Origin: Microbispora bryophytorum
GTDB taxonomy: Bacteria > Actinomycetota > Actinomycetes > Streptosporangiales > Streptosporangiaceae
DNA length: 64,000 nt
Assembly (NCBI RefSeq): GCF_006874465.1
Contig: NZ_VIRL01000023.1
Coordinates: 1 to 64,000 of the forward strand
Direction of reading: 5' to 3'
The notes below the pieces were generated by a model. The model was given only the letters and a program-made list of their open reading frames with translations, ran no database searches and was not told the DNA's origin. This document shows positions 16,176 through 24,862 of this stretch, piece after piece. The number at the start of each line of letters is the position of its first letter. The stretch's first letter is position 1. Both the position numbers and the translations under genes were made by a program.

Positions 16176-16805
16176 ATGCCTCTCTGCACAGCCGTGCTGG
16201 CCGCCGCCCTGCTGTCCGGGCCGGTCGCCGTGCCGCCGGACCCGGCCCCGCCCGGGACGAGGGCAACCACGGACAACAACAACGCCGCACCGCCGTCCGC
16301 GGGCCGGCCTCAATTCGCGTCGCTGCCCGGCATGGCGCCCCAGGCCGGGGAGCTTCCGTTCACCCTCCCCAAGGCGCCGCCATGGATGGCTCCCGGCGGG
16401 ATGGACGGCGGGCGCGACGACAGCGCCGCCGATCCTCGGTCGCCGGCCGGAGCCTCCGGCCCGCGCTGGGACACCGGACGACCCTCCGCGACGGCGGACG
16501 ACAGGGCGGATGACGGGGCGGATGACGGGGCGGACGGAGGAACCGCGGGGACCAAGTACGTTCCGGTGATCGATCCCAAGACACGCGACGTCTTCATTCA
16601 ACCCGTCCTCGCCTCCGGCAAGGCCGGACAGACGCCGCAGCCGTTCACCTTCGGTCCCATGCAGGGGGTCCAGTCGACCAGGACCTATCCGCTGCCGAGG
16701 GGGGAGCAGAAGACCGCGCAGCCGAAGACGGCGCGCCAGAAGACGATCACACGGCCCCGCCAGCATCAGCGGACGCGACCGGTGAGCCCGTCACAGACGG
16801 CCTGA
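16176..16805 (+). CDS. Exported low-complexity protein, paralogue 1
   Basis: The 209-residue protein starts MPLCTAVLAAALLSGPV, a hydrophobic leader without the usual positive charge. This leader is nearly identical to that of the gene at 18183. The mature part is Pro/Ala/Gly/Asp-rich, with a (A)DDGADDGADGG repeat near residue 110 and a basic Gln/Arg/Thr tail. A short block TRDVFIQP resembles QDVFLHP in the paralogue. No domain is recognised. An in-frame TGA precedes the start by 15 bases, so the ATG at 16176 with GGGGGA before it is the start. A strong terminator follows. Confidence 0.65.
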   Translation: MPLCTAVLAAALLSGPVAVPPDPAPPGTRATTDNNNAAPPSAGRPQFASLPGMAPQAGELPFTLPKAPPWMAPGGMDGGRDDSAADPRSPAGASGPRWDTGRPSATADDRADDGADDGADGGTAGTKYVPVIDPKTRDVFIQPVLASGKAGQTPQPFTFGPMQGVQSTRTYPLPRGEQKTAQPKTARQKTITRPRQHQRTRPVSPSQTA

Positions 16806-16840
16806 CTGAACAGGCCCGTGTGACCCGGCCCATCTCAACG

Positions 16841-16875
16841 GCCCGCCACACCGGTTCTGAACCGGTGCGGCGGGC
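16841..16875 (+). terminator. Terminator after paralogue 1
   Basis: Arms 16841-16857 and 16859-16875 (GCCCGCCACACCGGTTC against GAACCGGTGCGGCGGGC) pair almost fully with a minimal loop. It separates the exported protein gene from the fasciclin gene. Confidence 0.85.
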
Positions 16876-17043
16876 TCTTCCGGTGTCGCCGTCCGCAGGG
16901 GTGCAGGGCGCGTGCGGTCGTGCGGGTGGCACGCCGGGCACCGCCTCCGGCCCCAGGGCCGACCGGTGCGTCCGTTCCGTGTTTCATCACGCACCCGACC
17001 CGCCACCCGGCAACGACCTTTCCACGACCAAGGGAACACGATC

Positions 17044-17703
17044 ATGAATACCCGTTTGCTCGCCCTCGCCGCCCTGACCGCGGCGCTTTCGATGTCCGCC
17101 GCGTGCGGTAGCCAGGGCGGCGGCAGTCCCGCGGCTCCTGTCGCGGCCAATGAGACCGCCACAGACATGACCAGCGAGACCCCCAGCGCCGAGGCGAGCG
17201 AGAGCGCCACCGCGTCCGCAACGCCGTCGGTCTCCGGGGCGCCCGTCGGGGCGGGCTGCTCCTCGCTGCCGGCCTCGGGCAAGGGCAGCCCCGCCGAGCT
17301 GGCCAAGGTGCCGGTCGGCACGGCGCTCGCCGACATCCCGACGCTGTCCACGCTGGCGCGCGTCGTGAAGAAGGCCGGGCTGGCCGAGACCCTCAACTCC
17401 GCGCAGGACATCACGGTGTTCGCGCCCACGAACGACGCGTTCAGCAAGATTCCGAAGAACCAACTCGACCAGTTGATGTCGAACCGCAAGTCGCTCAGGG
17501 GGCTGCTCGCCTACCACGTGGTCAAGGGACGCAAGGCGCCGGCGGACATGCACGGCCAGCTGACCTCCCTCGAAGGGCGCAAGCTCACCGTCTCGGGTTC
17601 CGACTCCAGCCTCAAGGTCAACGACGCCGCCGTGACCTGCGGGAACATCGCGACGAGCAACGCCACCATCTACGAGGTCGACAAGGTCCTCATGCCGAGG
17701 TAA
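17044..17703 (+). CDS. Fasciclin (FAS1) domain lipoprotein
   Basis: The 219-residue protein has a lipoprotein signal (MNTRLLALAALTAALSMSAAC, with the lipobox Cys at 21), a Thr/Ser/Ala/Glu-rich linker to about residue 85, and one FAS1 domain. Domain markers are TLSTLARVVKKAGLAETL, ITVFAPTNDAFSKIP, LLAYHVVKGR and a C-terminal block ATIYEVDKVLMP. FAS1 proteins act in cell-surface adhesion or matrix contacts. AAGGGA precedes ATG 17044. It sits between the two paralogous exported proteins, suggesting a shared envelope-related locus. Confidence 0.9.
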   Translation: MNTRLLALAALTAALSMSAACGSQGGGSPAAPVAANETATDMTSETPSAEASESATASATPSVSGAPVGAGCSSLPASGKGSPAELAKVPVGTALADIPTLSTLARVVKKAGLAETLNSAQDITVFAPTNDAFSKIPKNQLDQLMSNRKSLRGLLAYHVVKGRKAPADMHGQLTSLEGRKLTVSGSDSSLKVNDAAVTCGNIATSNATIYEVDKVLMPR

Positions 17704-17730
17704 CCGGCCGTCGTCCTGCGACGGCATTGA

Positions 17731-17760
17731 CGGGGGTGAGCCGCTCGCGGCTCGCCCCCG
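17731..17760 (+). terminator. Terminator after the fasciclin gene
   Basis: A 14-bp stem with one G-T pair (CGGGGGTGAGCCGC against GCGGCTCGCCCCCG) and a two-base loop; no T-run. Confidence 0.8.
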
Positions 17761-18088
17761 TGCCGTTCCCACCCCTTCTCCACCGTCTTCCCCGCCCCTT
17801 TCCCTGCCCCTTCCCCGCCCCTTCCTGCCCCTTCCCCGTCTCGGACAGGTCCCGGGTGCGGGCGGACTTCGCGTCCCGCCTCCCGGATCGCCGCCGCGTC
17901 CCCCTCCCCGACCGCCGCCGTGTCCCGCCGCCGTGTCCCGCCTCCCCGACCGCCGCCGTGTCGCCCCCGGAGGCGGTGGCCACGACGCGCGGCCGTCCCG
18001 GCCGTGACCGGCTTCGCGCTGTGGTGCCGGTAATCGGCGGAGCAGGGGTGGCCTGGGGGCTATGCCCTGAAGCGGCTGATCCTCTTCT
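17761..18088. repeat. Pyrimidine-rich and GCC-rich imperfect repeats in a non-coding gap
   Basis: From 17766 to about 17845 the plus strand is almost only C and T, built from CCCCTTCCCCGCCCCTTCCTG-like units. From 17888 to 17965 GACCGCCGCCGTGTCCCGC-like units repeat. No reading frame here has domain character. The gap runs up to the conserved promoter block of paralogue 2. Confidence 0.6.
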
Positions 18089-18182
18089 TTGACCGGACAC
18101 TGGGCATCGGGTCCGTGATGGTCCGGCATCGTGCGCTTACCTTCGTTCTTGTACCGTCCACAAGATTTCGGGGGAAATTCTC
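18089..18182 (+). promoter_or_regulatory. Upstream region conserved with that of the paralogue at 16176
   Basis: TTGACCGGACA at 18089, TGCGCTTACC near 18132, a GTACC block and TCGGGGGA before the start match 16085-16175 in order and spacing. Confidence 0.65.
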
Positions 18183-18908
18183 ATGCCTATATGCACAGCC
18201 GTACTGGCCGCGGCTCTCCTGTCGGGTCCCGTTTCCGCGGACCCGGCTCCGCTGTCCGCCAAGGAGCCGATGTCGCCCGGAAAGCAGATCGCCGCAATGG
18301 CGATGAACCACCCGGAGGAGCCCGACATCGTCGCGTCCAATGCCCTGGACATTCTGGACAAGGGCACCAAGGTCGGCCCGTACATGCCGGCGGACGACGA
18401 GGCCGAGGACCAGGCGAACGGACCGATGGCGAACGGCCAGAGCCCCCAGGGCTCGATGACCGGCAGGCAGGCGCCCGGCGGCGACACGGCCGACAGCCGG
18501 CAGGCCGGCCAGCAGCCCGCCGGAGGCCCCTCCGGAGGCAACCCCCTCGCCGGCATCCCGATGAACGGGAACCAGGCGAACGGATCGCAGCCGGGCTCCA
18601 TGTTCACGATGCCCGCCACCGGAAAGAACAACAGCCAGGGCGCGCCGCAGGACGTCTTCCTTCACCCGACGTCCAACCAGCCGACGTACACCAAGATGTC
18701 CGGCAACGACTTCACGGGTAAGCCGTCGAGCGCGAAGACCGACGACGAGGCCGCCGACGCCTGGGTGCGGGAGATGCCGGGCTGGGGGATGCCGCAGATG
18801 GGCAAGGCGAAGCCCGCCGCCGCCAAGGCCAAGCCCAAGACCCAGGTCAAGGCGCAGCCCAAGGCGGGCGCCGGCGACTTCTGGAACATGCCGGGCTGGG
18901 AGGACTGA
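18183..18908 (+). CDS. Exported low-complexity protein, paralogue 2
   Basis: The 241-residue protein begins MPICTAVLAAALLSGPVSADPA, matching paralogue 1 over the first 17 residues except for one Ile/Leu change. The body is rich in Gly, Asn, Gln, Met and Pro, with NG-type repeats (residues 75-145), then DVFLHPTSNQPTYTKMSG and a Lys/Ala/Pro tail ending WNMPGWED. No known domain is seen. It has the same ribosome site style (GGGGGA) and conserved upstream block as its twin. A terminator at 18947 follows. Confidence 0.65.
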   Translation: MPICTAVLAAALLSGPVSADPAPLSAKEPMSPGKQIAAMAMNHPEEPDIVASNALDILDKGTKVGPYMPADDEAEDQANGPMANGQSPQGSMTGRQAPGGDTADSRQAGQQPAGGPSGGNPLAGIPMNGNQANGSQPGSMFTMPATGKNNSQGAPQDVFLHPTSNQPTYTKMSGNDFTGKPSSAKTDDEAADAWVREMPGWGMPQMGKAKPAAAKAKPKTQVKAQPKAGAGDFWNMPGWED

Positions 18909-18946
18909 GCGCCCGCGCCGCGGTGAGGCGACGCGGTGGCCAGAGG

Positions 18947-18975
18947 GAGGGGTGAGCCGGTCCGGCTCACCCCTC
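18947..18975. terminator. Bidirectional terminator
   Basis: Perfect 14-bp arms 18947-18960 and 18962-18975 (GAGGGGTGAGCCGG against its complement). It lies between paralogue 2 and the convergent small gene ending at 18974, so it can serve both. Confidence 0.85.
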
Positions 18976-19174
18976 ATCCTTGTCCGTGCGCCCTGGCGGC
19001 GTGACGCAGGTCGACGACCTCCACCAGGTCGGCGAGATCGACGTGGGCCGCCACCTCCGCGACGGACGCGCAGTAGCCGATGTGGTAGCCCCGGTGCCGT
19101 ACGCGCAGCAGTGGGCGGCCCTCGATGACGACCGGGTCCACCTCGTGCCCCTCCGAGCTCACCCACCTGCGCAT
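18974..19174 (-). CDS. Small conserved-looking protein of unknown function
   Basis: The 66-residue protein reads MRRWVSSEGHEVDPVVIEGRP, then LLRVRHRGYHIGYCASVAEVAAHVDLADLVEVV. It has regular alternation of hydrophobic and charged residues and a compact alpha/beta pattern. I recognise no named family. There is no clear ribosome site before ATG 19174, and it is divergent from the debranching enzyme gene. Confidence 0.55.
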   Translation of the reverse strand: MRRWVSSEGHEVDPVVIEGRPLLRVRHRGYHIGYCASVAEVAAHVDLADLVEVVDLRHAARAHGQG

Positions 19175-19315
19175 GCCGGAAGAGTAGGAAACCGCAGGTC
19201 ATAGGCTAGTAAAGGCCACTGTAGACCCCTCGATGCGGCAAAGTTGGCGAAAACCGGCTCGACCTATGGGTATGAGGGCAACCGTCAGGACCAGGGACGG
19301 GCCGGGGTGATCGGC

Positions 19316-21493
19316 ATGACGAGCGGGTGGACGTTCGAGGGGCAGCCCAACGCCATCGGCGGGGGCGCCATGACGCTTGTGGCCGGGGGATCGTTCTGCG
19401 TGTCCGCCCGCAACGGCGACATCCTCCCCGGGTCGGCGCAGGGGATCTACTACGCCGACACCCGGCTGCTGTCCCATTGGGAACTGCGCGTGGACGACGG
19501 CTTGATCGAGGAGCTCCAGGTCATCACCGGCGAGCCGTTCCACGCGACCTTCATCGGCCGGGCGGCGCCGCGGCCGGGGCAGGCGGAGAGCACACTGCTG
19601 GTCGTGCGCGACCGGTACGTCGGCGGCGGGCTGTCGGAGGACCTCACCATCCGCAACATGTCGCACGAGCCGGCCGGCTGCATGGTGGCCCTGCACGTCG
19701 GCTCCGACGTGTGCGACCTGTTCGAGGTGAAGACCCACCGGGTGCACTGGGTGGCCGACGTGTCGACCGCGGCGGAGGAGGGGTCGCTGCGGATGTTCTC
19801 GATCAGCAAGGGCAGAGGGGTGCGGGTGGCCGCCAAGGCCGGTGGCACCCCGGTGCTGCCGATGCTCAATCCGCGGGTGATCATCTTCCGTGTGGTGGTG
19901 CCGCCGCGCGGCGAGTGGACGGCCTGCGTGCAGGCCAACCCGATCATCGACGGGGTCGAGACCGAGCCGTGGTACTCGGAGAAGCGGCTGTCGCCCGCGC
20001 TGGCCCGGCGGGCGGGACAGCTGTTCGAGTGGGACAAGCGCCTGCCCAAGGTGACGACGACCAACACCGCTCTGGCGAAAATCCTGCGCCAGTCGCACAA
20101 CGACCTCGGCGCGCTGCGGCTGTTCGACCCCGGGCATCCCGAGCTGCCGCCCACCGTCGCGGCCGGGGCGCCCTGGTTCATGACGCTGTTCGGCCGCGAC
20201 TCGCTGCTCACCGCGTGGATGGCGCTGACGCTCGACCCCGAGCTGGCGTACGGCACGCTGGGCCGGCTGGCCGCGCTGCAGGGCACCAAGATCGACCCGT
20301 TGACCGAGGAGGAGCCCGGGAAGATCATGCACGAGCTGCGCTACGGCGCCCGGCAGGACGACACGTCGGCCGCCGGGCACGCCTACTACGGCTCGGTCGA
20401 CGCCAGCCCGCTGTTCGTCATCCTGCTTGGCGAGCTGCGCCGCTGGGGTCTGCACCGGACGGCGGTGGAGCGGCTGCTTCCGCACGCGGACGCGGCGCTG
20501 GAGTGGATCGAGCGGTACGGCATGCGTGACGGGTTCCTGTGGTACCAGCGGAAGACCGACCAGGGTCTGCTCAACCAGGGCTGGAAGGACTCCTTCGACG
20601 GCATCAACTTCGCCGACGGCACGATCGCCCGGGCGCCCATCGCCCTGGCCGAGGTGCAGGGATACGTCTACGCCGCCTGCATCGCCCGCCACTACTTCGC
20701 CCAGGAGGAGGGCGACACCGAGACCGAGCGGCACTACCGGGACCGGGCCGCGGAGGTGCGCGCCCGGTTCAACGAACGGTTCTGGCTGCCCGACCGCGGC
20801 TACTTCGCCGTCGGGCTCGACCACGAGGGCCGCCCGATCGACGCCCTCGCCTCCAACATGGGCCACTGCCTGTGGTCGGGGATCGTCGACCGCGACAAGG
20901 CCCCGGCCGTGGCCGAGCACCTGCTGTCGCCCCGGATGTTCACCGGCTTCGGCATCCGCACCCTCGCCTCCGACATGGGCGCCTACAACCCGATGAGCTA
21001 TCACAACGGGTCCGTCTGGCCGCACGACAGCGCGCTCGCCGCGGCCGGCCTCATGCGCTACGGATTCGTGGAGGAGGCCCAGCGCGTCGCCACCGGCCTG
21101 CTCGACGCCGCCCGCGCCTTCGGCGGCCGGCTTCCCGAGCTGTTCTGCGGGTTCGACCGCGGGGAGTTCCACATGCCGGTGCCGTACCCGACCTCGTGCT
21201 CGCCGCAGGCCTGGGCCTCGGCCACCCCGATCCAGCTCGTACGGCTCCTGCTCCGCGTGGACCCGTGGGTGCCGCATGGCAAGGTGTGGATCGCGCCGGT
21301 GCTGCCCAAGGGGTTCGGGCAGCTGAGCATCTGCGGCTTCCCGATCGCGGGCACCCGGGTCGATCTGGAGGCATGGGAGGACAGCGCGGAGGTGCACGTG
21401 AGCGGCCTGCCCGAGGACGTGGGCCTCATCTGTGAGACCCGCCCGACCGCCGCCTTCGGCAAGCGTTCCGCGGGCCCGCCCGTAGCGGGGTGA
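19316..21493 (+). CDS. Glycogen debranching-like enzyme (amylo-alpha-1,6-glucosidase family)
   Basis: The 725-residue protein has the bacterial debranching-type N-terminal domain (residues 1-290; GIYYADTRLLSHWELRVDG-like block) and an (alpha/alpha)6-barrel glucosidase domain. Marks include GAPWFMTLFGRDSLLTAWM near 300, GWKDSFDGI near 430 with the likely acid, and NPMSYHNGSVWPHDSALAA near 565. These proteins cleave alpha-1,6 branches or related oligosaccharides; exact specificity is unknown. ATG 19316 begins MTSGWTFEGQPNA, typical of the family's start; a longer frame to 19244 adds no homology. It may be leaderless or use GGGGTGA. Confidence 0.85.
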   Translation: MTSGWTFEGQPNAIGGGAMTLVAGGSFCVSARNGDILPGSAQGIYYADTRLLSHWELRVDDGLIEELQVITGEPFHATFIGRAAPRPGQAESTLLVVRDRYVGGGLSEDLTIRNMSHEPAGCMVALHVGSDVCDLFEVKTHRVHWVADVSTAAEEGSLRMFSISKGRGVRVAAKAGGTPVLPMLNPRVIIFRVVVPPRGEWTACVQANPIIDGVETEPWYSEKRLSPALARRAGQLFEWDKRLPKVTTTNTALAKILRQSHNDLGALRLFDPGHPELPPTVAAGAPWFMTLFGRDSLLTAWMALTLDPELAYGTLGRLAALQGTKIDPLTEEEPGKIMHELRYGARQDDTSAAGHAYYGSVDASPLFVILLGELRRWGLHRTAVERLLPHADAALEWIERYGMRDGFLWYQRKTDQGLLNQGWKDSFDGINFADGTIARAPIALAEVQGYVYAACIARHYFAQEEGDTETERHYRDRAAEVRARFNERFWLPDRGYFAVGLDHEGRPIDALASNMGHCLWSGIVDRDKAPAVAEHLLSPRMFTGFGIRTLASDMGAYNPMSYHNGSVWPHDSALAAAGLMRYGFVEEAQRVATGLLDAARAFGGRLPELFCGFDRGEFHMPVPYPTSCSPQAWASATPIQLVRLLLRVDPWVPHGKVWIAPVLPKGFGQLSICGFPIAGTRVDLEAWEDSAEVHVSGLPEDVGLICETRPTAAFGKRSAGPPVAG

Positions 21494-21524
21494 GCCGTCC
21501 GGTCTCCCGCGGCATAGTGAAGAG

Positions 21525-21980
21525 ATGGCCGAGGACCTGAACTACTACTCGACGCTCATCGCGGTCGCCGACGACTGCCCGGTGACCGCCGCGGAGGTGC
21601 CCGTGGCCCGGGGCGGCAAGCCCACCGTCGCCTCCCTCCAGTACGAGCTGATCTCCGGCGCGCCGTACGGTCTGACGCAGGAGGACGTGCTGTTCGAGAC
21701 CTGGCTGCGCCGCCAGGACCTGCCGGCGGACCTGCCGGCCGGGCGGCGCGCGGAGCTCAGGGAGGAGTTCTTCTCCCGTTCCCAGGCGTGCCTGAGGGCG
21801 TCCCCGCTGCCGAAGAGGTACGGCTGGGGGCTGCTGTTCGACCCGGACGGCCGCATCGCGCTGTGTCCCATGGAGTCGGAGGAGTACCGGCGCCTGGCGG
21901 ACGGCGCGTCCCGCGGCGTACGGACCGGGGAGGGCGGCGGCGTGCGGGTGCTCAAGGCGATGCGCTCACGTCGCTCCTGA
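21525..21980 (+). CDS. DUF6157 family protein
   Basis: The 151-residue protein contains NYYSTLIAVADDCPVTAAEVP, ASLQYELISGAPYGLTQEDVLFE and KRYGWGLLFDPDGRIAL. These are the conserved blocks of a small actinobacterial and firmicute family of unknown function. CATAGT at 21512 just before GAAGAG-ATG could be a -10 for a nearly leaderless message. It stands alone between the debranching enzyme and the hydrolase. Confidence 0.8.
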   Translation: MAEDLNYYSTLIAVADDCPVTAAEVPVARGGKPTVASLQYELISGAPYGLTQEDVLFETWLRRQDLPADLPAGRRAELREEFFSRSQACLRASPLPKRYGWGLLFDPDGRIALCPMESEEYRRLADGASRGVRTGEGGGVRVLKAMRSRRS

Positions 21981-22252
21981 CGCGGCGATGCACGCGTCAC
22001 TCCTGGCGCGGTGATGCTCGTCGCGCTCCTGACATCGCCTGAAACCCGCCGCCTGTCACCCGCAGCCTGTCACCCGCCGCCTGACATCACCGCCGCCGAC
22101 GCCTCTTCCGCAGGCGGAGGCCACGTCGTCCCCGGTTTGCCCCGGCAGGCCGGGGGTAGGCCCCCCGATTGTCCAGTGCCGTCCTGGTTGTGCGGCGTCG
22201 TCCTGGTCGTCCAGCGCCGCTGAGCCGGGCGCGGCCGGAAGGGGCGGGCGCC

Positions 22253-22921
22253 ATGGGCGAGGTCGAACTCAGCGTGCGGATGCCGGTCGGCGATGTTGTG
22301 CTCGACGCCGACGTGACGGTTCCCCGGCAGGCCCGGGGGGCGGTGCTGTTCGCCCACGGCAGCGGCAGCGGCCGGCACAGCCCGCGCAATCGATACGTCG
22401 CCAGGGAGCTGCAGCGGGCCGGGCTGGCAACGGTCCTGGCCGACCTGCTCACGGCGGAGGAAGAGCGCGTCGACGCGGTCACCGGCCACCTGCGCTTCGA
22501 CATCGGCCTGCTCGCCGACCGGGTGGGCGCGCTGACCGACCGGCTGCCCGAGGACGAGGTCGCCGGAGGTCTGCCCATCGGCCTGTTCGGCGCGAGCACG
22601 GGCGCCGCCGCCGCACTCGTCGCCGCGGCGACGCGGCCCGGCGGCGTCAGCGCGGTGGTGTCCAGGGGCGGCAGGCCCGACCTCGCCGGGGACGCGCTCC
22701 GCTCGGTGCGCCAGCCGACGCTGCTGATCGTGGGGGAGCGCGACACCGTCGTCCTCGACCTCAACAGGGAGGCGATGCGGGCGATCACCGCGCCGGTCCG
22801 GCTGGAGACGGTGCCCCGCGCCACGCATCTGTTCGAGGAGCCCGGGGCACTGGAGACGGTCGCGCGGCTCGCCCGCGACTGGTTCCTGCACCACCTCGCG
22901 GGTGGAGGGGCCTCCACCTGA
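22253..22921 (+). CDS. Alpha/beta hydrolase (dienelactone hydrolase-like)
   Basis: The 222-residue protein has GAVLFAHGSGSGRHSPRN for the oxyanion hole, GLFGASTGAAAALVAA where Ser of GASTG is the nucleophile, LLIVGERDTVVLD carrying the acid and PRATHLFEEPGAL with the catalytic His. Dienelactone hydrolases use Cys; here the nucleophile is Ser. The substrate is unknown. GGAAGGGG precedes ATG 22253. The 270-base gap upstream holds only CACCCGCCGCCTGT-like repeats (22040-22085). Confidence 0.82.
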   Translation: MGEVELSVRMPVGDVVLDADVTVPRQARGAVLFAHGSGSGRHSPRNRYVARELQRAGLATVLADLLTAEEERVDAVTGHLRFDIGLLADRVGALTDRLPEDEVAGGLPIGLFGASTGAAAALVAAATRPGGVSAVVSRGGRPDLAGDALRSVRQPTLLIVGERDTVVLDLNREAMRAITAPVRLETVPRATHLFEEPGALETVARLARDWFLHHLAGGGAST

Positions 22922-22945
22922 GCCGCCCCGCTACGATCTGACCTC

Positions 22946-23923
22946 ATGGAACAGCGCGTTTTGGGCAGGACAGGCAGGCAGGTCGGCGTCGTCGGGCTGG
23001 GGGCGTGGCAGCTCGGGGCCGACTGGGGCGAGGTGAGCGAGGCCGACGCGTTGGCCACGCTCAACGCCGCGGTCGACGCCGGGACCACTTTCATCGACAC
23101 GGCCGACGTGTACGGCGACGGCCGCAGTGAGAAGGTCATCGGGAAGCTGCTCAAGGAGCGGACCGGCCTGACCGTGGCCACGAAGATGGGCCGCAGGGTG
23201 CAGCAGACCCCCGATGCCTACATTCTGGACAACTTCCGCGCCTGGACCGACCGCTCCCGCGCCAACCTGGACGTCGACACGCTCGACCTGGTGCAGCTCC
23301 ACTGCCCGCCGAGCGCCGTCTTCGAGACCGACGAGGTCTTCGACGCGCTCGACACGCTGGTCGCCGAGGGCCGCATCGCGGCGTACGGCGTGAGCGTGGA
23401 GACGGTGGCCGAGGCGCTGACCGCGATCGCGCGCCCCGGCGTGGCCAGCGTGCAGATCATCCTCAACGCCTTCCGGCTGAAGCCGCTGGACGAGGTCCTG
23501 CCGGCCGCGGAGAAGGCCGGAGTCGGCATCATCGCCCGGGTCCCGCTGGCGAGCGGCCTGCTGTCGGGCAAGTACGGCCCGCAGACGGTCTTCGGCGAGG
23601 ACGACCACCGCAACTTCAACCGCCAGGGCGAGGCGTTCGACGTCGGCGAGACCTTCTCCGGCGTCGAGTACGGCGTGGGCCTCCAGGCGGTCGAGCGGCT
23701 GCGCGGCCTCGTGCCGGAGGGCATGACGATGGCGCAGTTCGCGCTGCGCTGGATCATCGACCAGCCCGGGGTCAGCGTCGTGATCCCCGGAGCCCGCAAC
23801 CCCGCGCAGGCCGGGGCCAACGTGGCGGCGGCGCAGTTCCCGCCGCTGTCGGCCGAGACCCACGACGCGGTCCGCCAGGTCTACGACGACCTGATCCGCC
23901 CGCAGGTGCACCACCGCTGGTGA
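22946..23923 (+). CDS. Aldo/keto reductase
   Basis: The 325-residue protein is an AKR with the TIM-barrel signatures LGLGAWQLGADWG, TFIDTADVYGDGRSEKVIGKLL (Asp and Tyr of the tetrad), TKMGRR (Lys), LDLVQLHCPP (His) and the NADPH-binding end SVVIPGARNPAQAGAN. It reduces carbonyl compounds; the substrate is not evident. A TACGAT element 10 bases before ATG 22946 suggests a short or leaderless transcript. A hairpin follows at 23980. Confidence 0.9.
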   Translation: MEQRVLGRTGRQVGVVGLGAWQLGADWGEVSEADALATLNAAVDAGTTFIDTADVYGDGRSEKVIGKLLKERTGLTVATKMGRRVQQTPDAYILDNFRAWTDRSRANLDVDTLDLVQLHCPPSAVFETDEVFDALDTLVAEGRIAAYGVSVETVAEALTAIARPGVASVQIILNAFRLKPLDEVLPAAEKAGVGIIARVPLASGLLSGKYGPQTVFGEDDHRNFNRQGEAFDVGETFSGVEYGVGLQAVERLRGLVPEGMTMAQFALRWIIDQPGVSVVIPGARNPAQAGANVAAAQFPPLSAETHDAVRQVYDDLIRPQVHHRW

Positions 23924-23979
23924 TCGCCGGGCCGGTGCGTACGGCGGGGCGACCCCGCCGGCCGCACCCGCGTGAGGCG

Positions 23980-24007
23980 GAGCGCATCCGATCAGGGGGA
24001 TGCGCTC
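23980..24007 (+). terminator. Hairpin between the aldo/keto reductase and the carotenoid operon
   Basis: GAGCGCATCC (23980-23989) and GGATGCGCTC (23998-24007) are perfect arms with an 8-base loop. It ends 12 bases before the next start, so it might also lie in the leader of the carotenoid operon. Confidence 0.6.
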
Positions 24008-24019
24008 GAATGACCCTAC

Positions 24020-24862
24020 GTGGAGACCTGGGAGACCGCACGGAAGAGCGCGGCCGAGGCTGACGAAACACCGCCGGCGAACGCGCCCCGCCTGGCAGGC
24101 GCGTGGCCGATCGCGGCCGGCGTGGCCGCGCTGGTCGCGATGGTGGCCGCCCAGATCGCGACGGGACTGCGGCCCCAGGATCTGCGCCTCACCACCGCCG
24201 TCGTGGTTCTGCTCGCGGTGAGCGCACTCGCCTTCGCGGCGGCGGCGCACACCCCGCGCAGGGCGGCGGGCGCGTTCGCGGCGGCGGTGGCGGCCGGTTA
24301 CGCCGCCGAGTGGATCGGCACGAGGACGGGCCTGCCCTTCGGCGACTACCGCTACACCGACGCCTTGTGGCCGCGGCCCGGCGGCGTTCCGCTGGTCGTC
24401 GCCCTCGCCTGGGGCGGCATGGGCCTGGCCGCCCACGCCGTCGCCCGCCGTATGGCGCCGCGCGGGCGGCTGACGCCGATCCTCGCCGGAGCTTTGGCGC
24501 TCACCGCGTGGGACCTGTTCCTCGACCCCCAGATGCTCAGGCTCGGACTGTGGGTCTGGGCGGAGCCGGGGCCGTACCACGGTGTGCCGCTCACCAACTT
24601 CGCCGGCTGGCTGCTGGTCTCTGTCCTGGTCATGGTGCTTGTCGACCGCGTCACGGGCCGCGCCGCCGCGAACCGGCCCGTGAGCGGCGCCCAAGCGGCG
24701 GGGACGACCGGGCTCGTCACGCTCTACACGGTCATGGCGATGATGGAGACCGTCGGCTTCGCCGTGGTCTTCCGGCCGCCCGATCCGTTCGTGGCCGCCG
24801 CCGGAGGGCTCGCGATGGGCGCCTTCGCCCTGCTCGCCTGGAGGCGCGCGTGGCGGAGGTGA
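24020..24862 (+). CDS. cruF: Carotenoid biosynthesis membrane protein, CruF-like (carotenoid 1',2'-hydratase)
   Basis: The 280-residue protein has about seven membrane segments and the DUF422/CruF pattern: GYAAEWIGTRTGLPFGDYRYTDAL, ALAWGGMGLAAHAV, ALTAWDLFLDPQML and VPLTNFAGWLLVS. CruF adds water across the 1',2' double bond of an acyclic psi end group, giving a 1'-hydroxyl. The start is GTG 24020, with no good ribosome site; the annotated N-terminus is therefore tentative. It overlaps the next gene by 13 bases and heads a three-gene operon with a desaturase and a glycosyltransferase. Function by family and context. Confidence 0.8.
   Translation: METWETARKSAAEADETPPANAPRLAGAWPIAAGVAALVAMVAAQIATGLRPQDLRLTTAVVVLLAVSALAFAAAAHTPRRAAGAFAAAVAAGYAAEWIGTRTGLPFGDYRYTDALWPRPGGVPLVVALAWGGMGLAAHAVARRMAPRGRLTPILAGALALTAWDLFLDPQMLRLGLWVWAEPGPYHGVPLTNFAGWLLVSVLVMVLVDRVTGRAAANRPVSGAQAAGTTGLVTLYTVMAMMETVGFAVVFRPPDPFVAAAGGLAMGAFALLAWRRAWRR

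Noticed and set aside
21981-22252. Possible cobalamin or other riboswitch before the alpha/beta hydrolase gene
   Set aside because: GGCAGGCCGGGGGTAGGC resembles part of a structured leader, but no B12-box or other consensus core is present; the region is mainly short CACCCGCCGCCTGT repeats.
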